Shown: positions 60,354 through 64,000 of the stretch, in pieces | Numbering within the stretch: position 1 is the stretch's first letter | Layout of the letters: every line of letters begins with the position of its first letter | Assembly (NCBI GenBank): GCA_037178855.1 | Contig: JASJZC010000007.1 | Coordinates: forward strand, 5,766,001 to 5,830,000 | Direction: 5' to 3' | From: Oscheius sp. JU75 | Lineage: Eukaryota; Nematoda; Chromadorea; Rhabditida; Rhabditidae | Length of the DNA stretch: 64,000 nucleotides | Notes under the pieces: generated by a model | What the model was told of the DNA's origin: nothing | Database searches by the model: none | Seen by the model: only the letters and a program-made list of their open reading frames with translations | Made by a program: the position numbers and the translations under genes

Positions 60354-63300
60354 CGCACGCCCCTCTTGGTTTCTCTTCTCAAAGGAATAAACCCTAATGA
60401 ACTTCTTTAGCTTTGGGAACACTTCCGGGCTAGAATCAGATCACAAAATACAGTCCTACGGTTCATGCAAATTTTGTAAGTTTCGGGCTATTTTTAGCTA
60501 TGAACGCAGATCATGGCTAAAAGTAGCTAAATAATTAAAAAGGTTGTTTGAAAACAGATTGCGACTAAATTTATAACAGTAATTTCCCTACGTTGCATAG
60601 ATGAAATAGAGACCCGAGAAGTATTTCGAGCGACTACGTACTGCCTTCTTCAGAATTCAAAATTCCGGTTTGGTTCGAGTTCAAAAGTTCCACTGTTAAG
60701 GACTCCTTCGCGATCTCTTTCACAACCATCTAATCTTCAAGGTTTTTCTAGACTTCCAGCCACTTTTCACCCCACCTGATGCAATTGGGTTCCATTTACC
60801 TGGGTGCACGTCTAATTTCCTCACGTCAGTTTATGATTGCTCCGATTCAAAAGCCCCCTGAAGTGTAGGTGGCAGCAAAGAATCCCTCACTCTCATCCTG
60901 TCTTTTCTTTGACCTTTCAGACTAGAGTTGAGTGTTCCGTACGACGACCATCATGAACATATCAAATTAGAGACGCATAGAGCATAAAATCACTTCACAG
61001 ACCACACGAATCACAGATAGTACACCTTGCTTGGAGATGTCGAAAAGTTATGGTGATCTCTGACAAGACCATAGGCTGAGGCATCTTCAGCGAATCCCAT
61101 TGTCTAGTCGTCTCAATGTTGTTCTTTTGGAAGGGGTCAGCGAAACGGTTTACACCGGAATGTTGATGGGCTTGCGTAAACGTAGGAATGTGACCAGAAG
61201 GAATGTCGCCCCTGAGGCCAATTCGAAGCTTCTCTTCACCACACACAACGTGACACAGTGACGTGTGTGATGGTCTACTGCCAGTAATTCGAATTCTGTG
61301 TCTCCGTGCGCAAAGACCATTTAACAAACTACCAAGTACGGCTATATCAAGACACGATTGATATGTTACAATTTCCGGTAACTTTTTCAACGAGTTGAAC
61401 TGTGTCACTGAGTGACGTTAACTTTTCTTCCCAATACCGGGTGGTCATTGTTTGATCCACTAAAGTTCTGCTGGAACAGAAAATGATGATTTCTAAGCAA
61501 GCTCTGCTGAGAACCTACTTACATCTTAGAAAACGTTCAGCAATATTCTTATCTTCCTGCATGGGGTGCCATTCTTTGTTTGAGAATAGCTTTTGCGACT
61601 GTTTTAAAAAGTCGATAGAAATAATGGACAAACTGACATCCAGTTTGTACCGAGAACGTGCATTCCTGTCACCAATGTTCGAAGTTGACACAAAAACTCG
61701 AAAGAGTGGGAGTATGATGATAGGCATGATAATTTATTGAGATTGTCGTGGACATTCCAAGCGTGAGTCAGACATTTTCGAAAGAGTCAAAATGAACTGC
61801 TTCCTGCGTGGGTCACATTTTTGCAAAAGAGGCTTTAAATGGGTAAATTTAGTTAAGATACAATTGTTACATGCTTATCAGAGGGACAGAGTTCGTTATG
61901 GCTATATCAGCACTAAGAACTTTATCTAGCACTTTTTCGCAGAAAATTTCTATTTACAGCTAGGAGAACAAGGGACAACAGCATGGCCTGCAGAGGTTAG
62001 GACAAAGATCGCCCTTTAGTTGTTTTCTGGTCACTTTCCCGTTATCTTCTGCTTGTAGCCATAACCTCAATAGCCTGAGATATTGCAAGAAATCATTAGT
62101 TTTTTTTCTGTTATGCTTCCAGAAACTTCAAGTAGATTGATTAGAAAGTATCTCATTTACATTTCAACACCCTCTCTTAGCACTATGACGGGATTCGCGT
62201 CAAGATGATATAATAAACAAACTTGCACAACCCTTGATCTCGGCTTGCGTCTCTTGACCCATGACTAAACGAGCCACCTTGGAAAGATCATACGTAATGT
62301 TGAAAGCTTCTGTAAACATGTTTCGGCTTTCAGTCTCGATTATCTCGGGGGCAGAGCTTTTACGCTTAGTCTACGCACCGGCCCAGATTTGATCTGATTT
62401 GAAACAAACAAGTCAAGAAGATTTCCTACGTTATACCAGTCAAGCATAGTCACAAGGAACTAGACATACTCAGCCGCTTACGCTGATCCGCTTTTCACAA
62501 ATGGCGCACGTGTTACTATATTCTACTAATCCCCACCCTCGATTTCACGACAACAAGATTTGAACAAGGAAATCCAAAGTCTGTGGTAGATCTGTTTCAT
62601 AGGCGGGGTTTCTATAATCTTCCAATTGCAATCAAAAAAGGTTCAAATTATGACATGTCTAATGGATCGCATCCTCTAACGTCAGTGACCTGGAAATGTT
62701 TGCTGCTTTCTGCACGTCCTTGGTGGGACGAAAAAACATCATTTGGTCAGAATGATTTAGCGCTAGAGTACTTACAAGTTTACGCCTCTTTCACTATAAG
62801 TACTGGGGTACGGCCGTTCCTGTATGGATTTTAAGTATCTGTCATAAGTGGCTTGAGTTCTGACTCATGAGATCCAGATCAAAGCTGGATGTGTCTATGA
62901 ACACAATAATAATTGTTGACTTCCCGATCCAGAAAGCTGCGAGCCTCTCTACCTTGATCTAATGTCGAGTACATTCGTCAGCGTGGAAATTGAATTCCTT
63001 GCGTCTGGTTTATTTCGGGGGTCCTGGAGTAACATGCGTAGCTATTTGTGGAAATCTCTATCGTGTGATGTCTTTGAATAGATGATCGTCGTCCCAAAAT
63101 AAAGCGCGGTAATCTTCTCATTGTTACTGAAAAGCCACGAAGAGCGGGGTCTGCAGCTGAAAATATATAACTGTCATTTCAGCGAAAAATGTCACTGCTA
63201 TATATTATTCAAATTTTCAGCTCAACCCGATTGCTTTCAAAGGTCACCCTTTGATCTGAGCCTATTTCCGACATGTTTTGCCGCCCAGCACTCCAGGTGG

Positions 63301-64000
63301 ACCGGAAGAGCCTTACGTGAAAGTACGTGGTGTTTTGCACAATGTTTCATGATCTTTGCGAAGAATATTCCAAGCACGCAAACTCTAGCTCCAACATCTA
63401 TTTTAGGGAGAGGTCGAATCAACATTTTGTGGAATAACAGGTGGAGTCTAGTCTATGTTCTGATCTTTCTGAAAATTTCCATACGAAAAAACGTTAATGA
63501 AATTTAGTCAATAGCAAAGAACCTTTGAAAGAAATTTTTGACCGCCATTTCTGACTCATGCTTTGACTATTCGAGAATTCTCACATGATAAAACGATGAT
63601 TGTTTAAGGGTGGGCGGTTTGTGCAATGTTACCACGCTCTCTATTTTACTACGCAGTTCTGATAGATGACCGCCACACCAAACACACCCACTACGTGGTT
63701 TGAATAGCCACTTAGCTCTAAGATCAAATACCAACAGATGCCCGAAGCTATAAAAGATCTCCATCAATTCTAGCTGACAATGAAAATTGCTCGGGAGAAA
63801 ATCTGATGTCACGGCGGTCTCGCACGACATTTAAAAAAGACTAGTAGTATGAAATATGGCTGTCAATCTTGAAAATGAAAGCAAGAGGTGGACCCCCTCT
63901 GCTCAAAAGACTCAGAAAAGGTTGAAGAAAGAATATCATTTCACACTTTAAAAGGTGTACCATGTTAAGGAAAGTCCTGAGATCTTACCTTCGTAGAACC
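60354..64000. other. Gene-poor end of window
   Basis: About 3.6 kb without supported genes. The longest open frame, 60995-61408 on the minus strand (137 codons, several His and Cys), has no recognisable domain or splice context and is left unannotated. Confidence 0.4.

Noticed and set aside
60995-61408. 137-codon minus-strand open frame near the MIFE-type paralogues, checked as a third copy
   Set aside because: It shares neither the N-terminal nor the C-terminal motif of that family.
1-64000. Transposons, CRISPR arrays, rRNA
   Set aside because: No transposase-like reading frame, terminal inverted repeats with target duplication, spaced direct-repeat array or rRNA sequence was recognised by eye.

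Overview
The window is nuclear DNA of a nematode, most likely a rhabditid-type species. The evidence is its gene content: a beta-heavy spectrin with nematode-style exon structure, a MLT-11-type moulting Kunitz protein and a DB-module protein. The introns are mostly very short (many 33-50 nt) and end in TTTCAG-like acceptors, and candidate trans-splice acceptors sit 7-11 nt before two start codons. No bacterial operon, CRISPR array, rRNA or convincing tRNA was seen. All gene models below were spliced by eye; for each, the reading phases join and the total length is a multiple of three.

Layout. 171-15071 (+): beta-heavy spectrin (sma-1 type), about 37 exons, about 4073 aa. 15668-17811 (-): ACSF2-like acyl-CoA synthetase, converging on sma-1. 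17812-21177: long non-coding stretch with one doubtful ORF and a short tandem repeat. 21178-24656 (+): secreted/membrane mucin-like protein of unknown family, stop-to-stop with 24740-26903 (-), a cationic amino-acid transporter. 27455-29414 (-): SLC46-like MFS transporter. 29415-33502: non-coding, presumably upstream control DNA. 33503-44761 (+): MLT-11-like protein of about 3113 aa with 11 Kunitz domains, a thyroglobulin type-1 domain and other Cys-rich modules. 45146-45981 (+): small secreted DB-module protein, convergent with 46076-47740 (-), translation elongation factor eEF1G.

From 47.7 kb to the end the window is gene-poor. It holds the 3' exons of a GPI-anchored Ly6-like protein (51497-52661, +) and two small paralogous two-exon genes on the minus strand (55218-55678 and 59765-60217). 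These two share both protein ends, intron position and phase, and promoter elements (TATA box plus GC-rich box). I do not recognise that family; it is the best candidate here for something undescribed.

Functional theme: several products act in epidermis/cuticle or membrane biology in nematodes (apical spectrin skeleton, moulting inhibitor, DB-module secreted protein, mucin-like protein). From memory, sma-1, mlt-11 and eef-1G all lie on C. elegans chromosome V, so the window may be a fragment of the equivalent chromosome.
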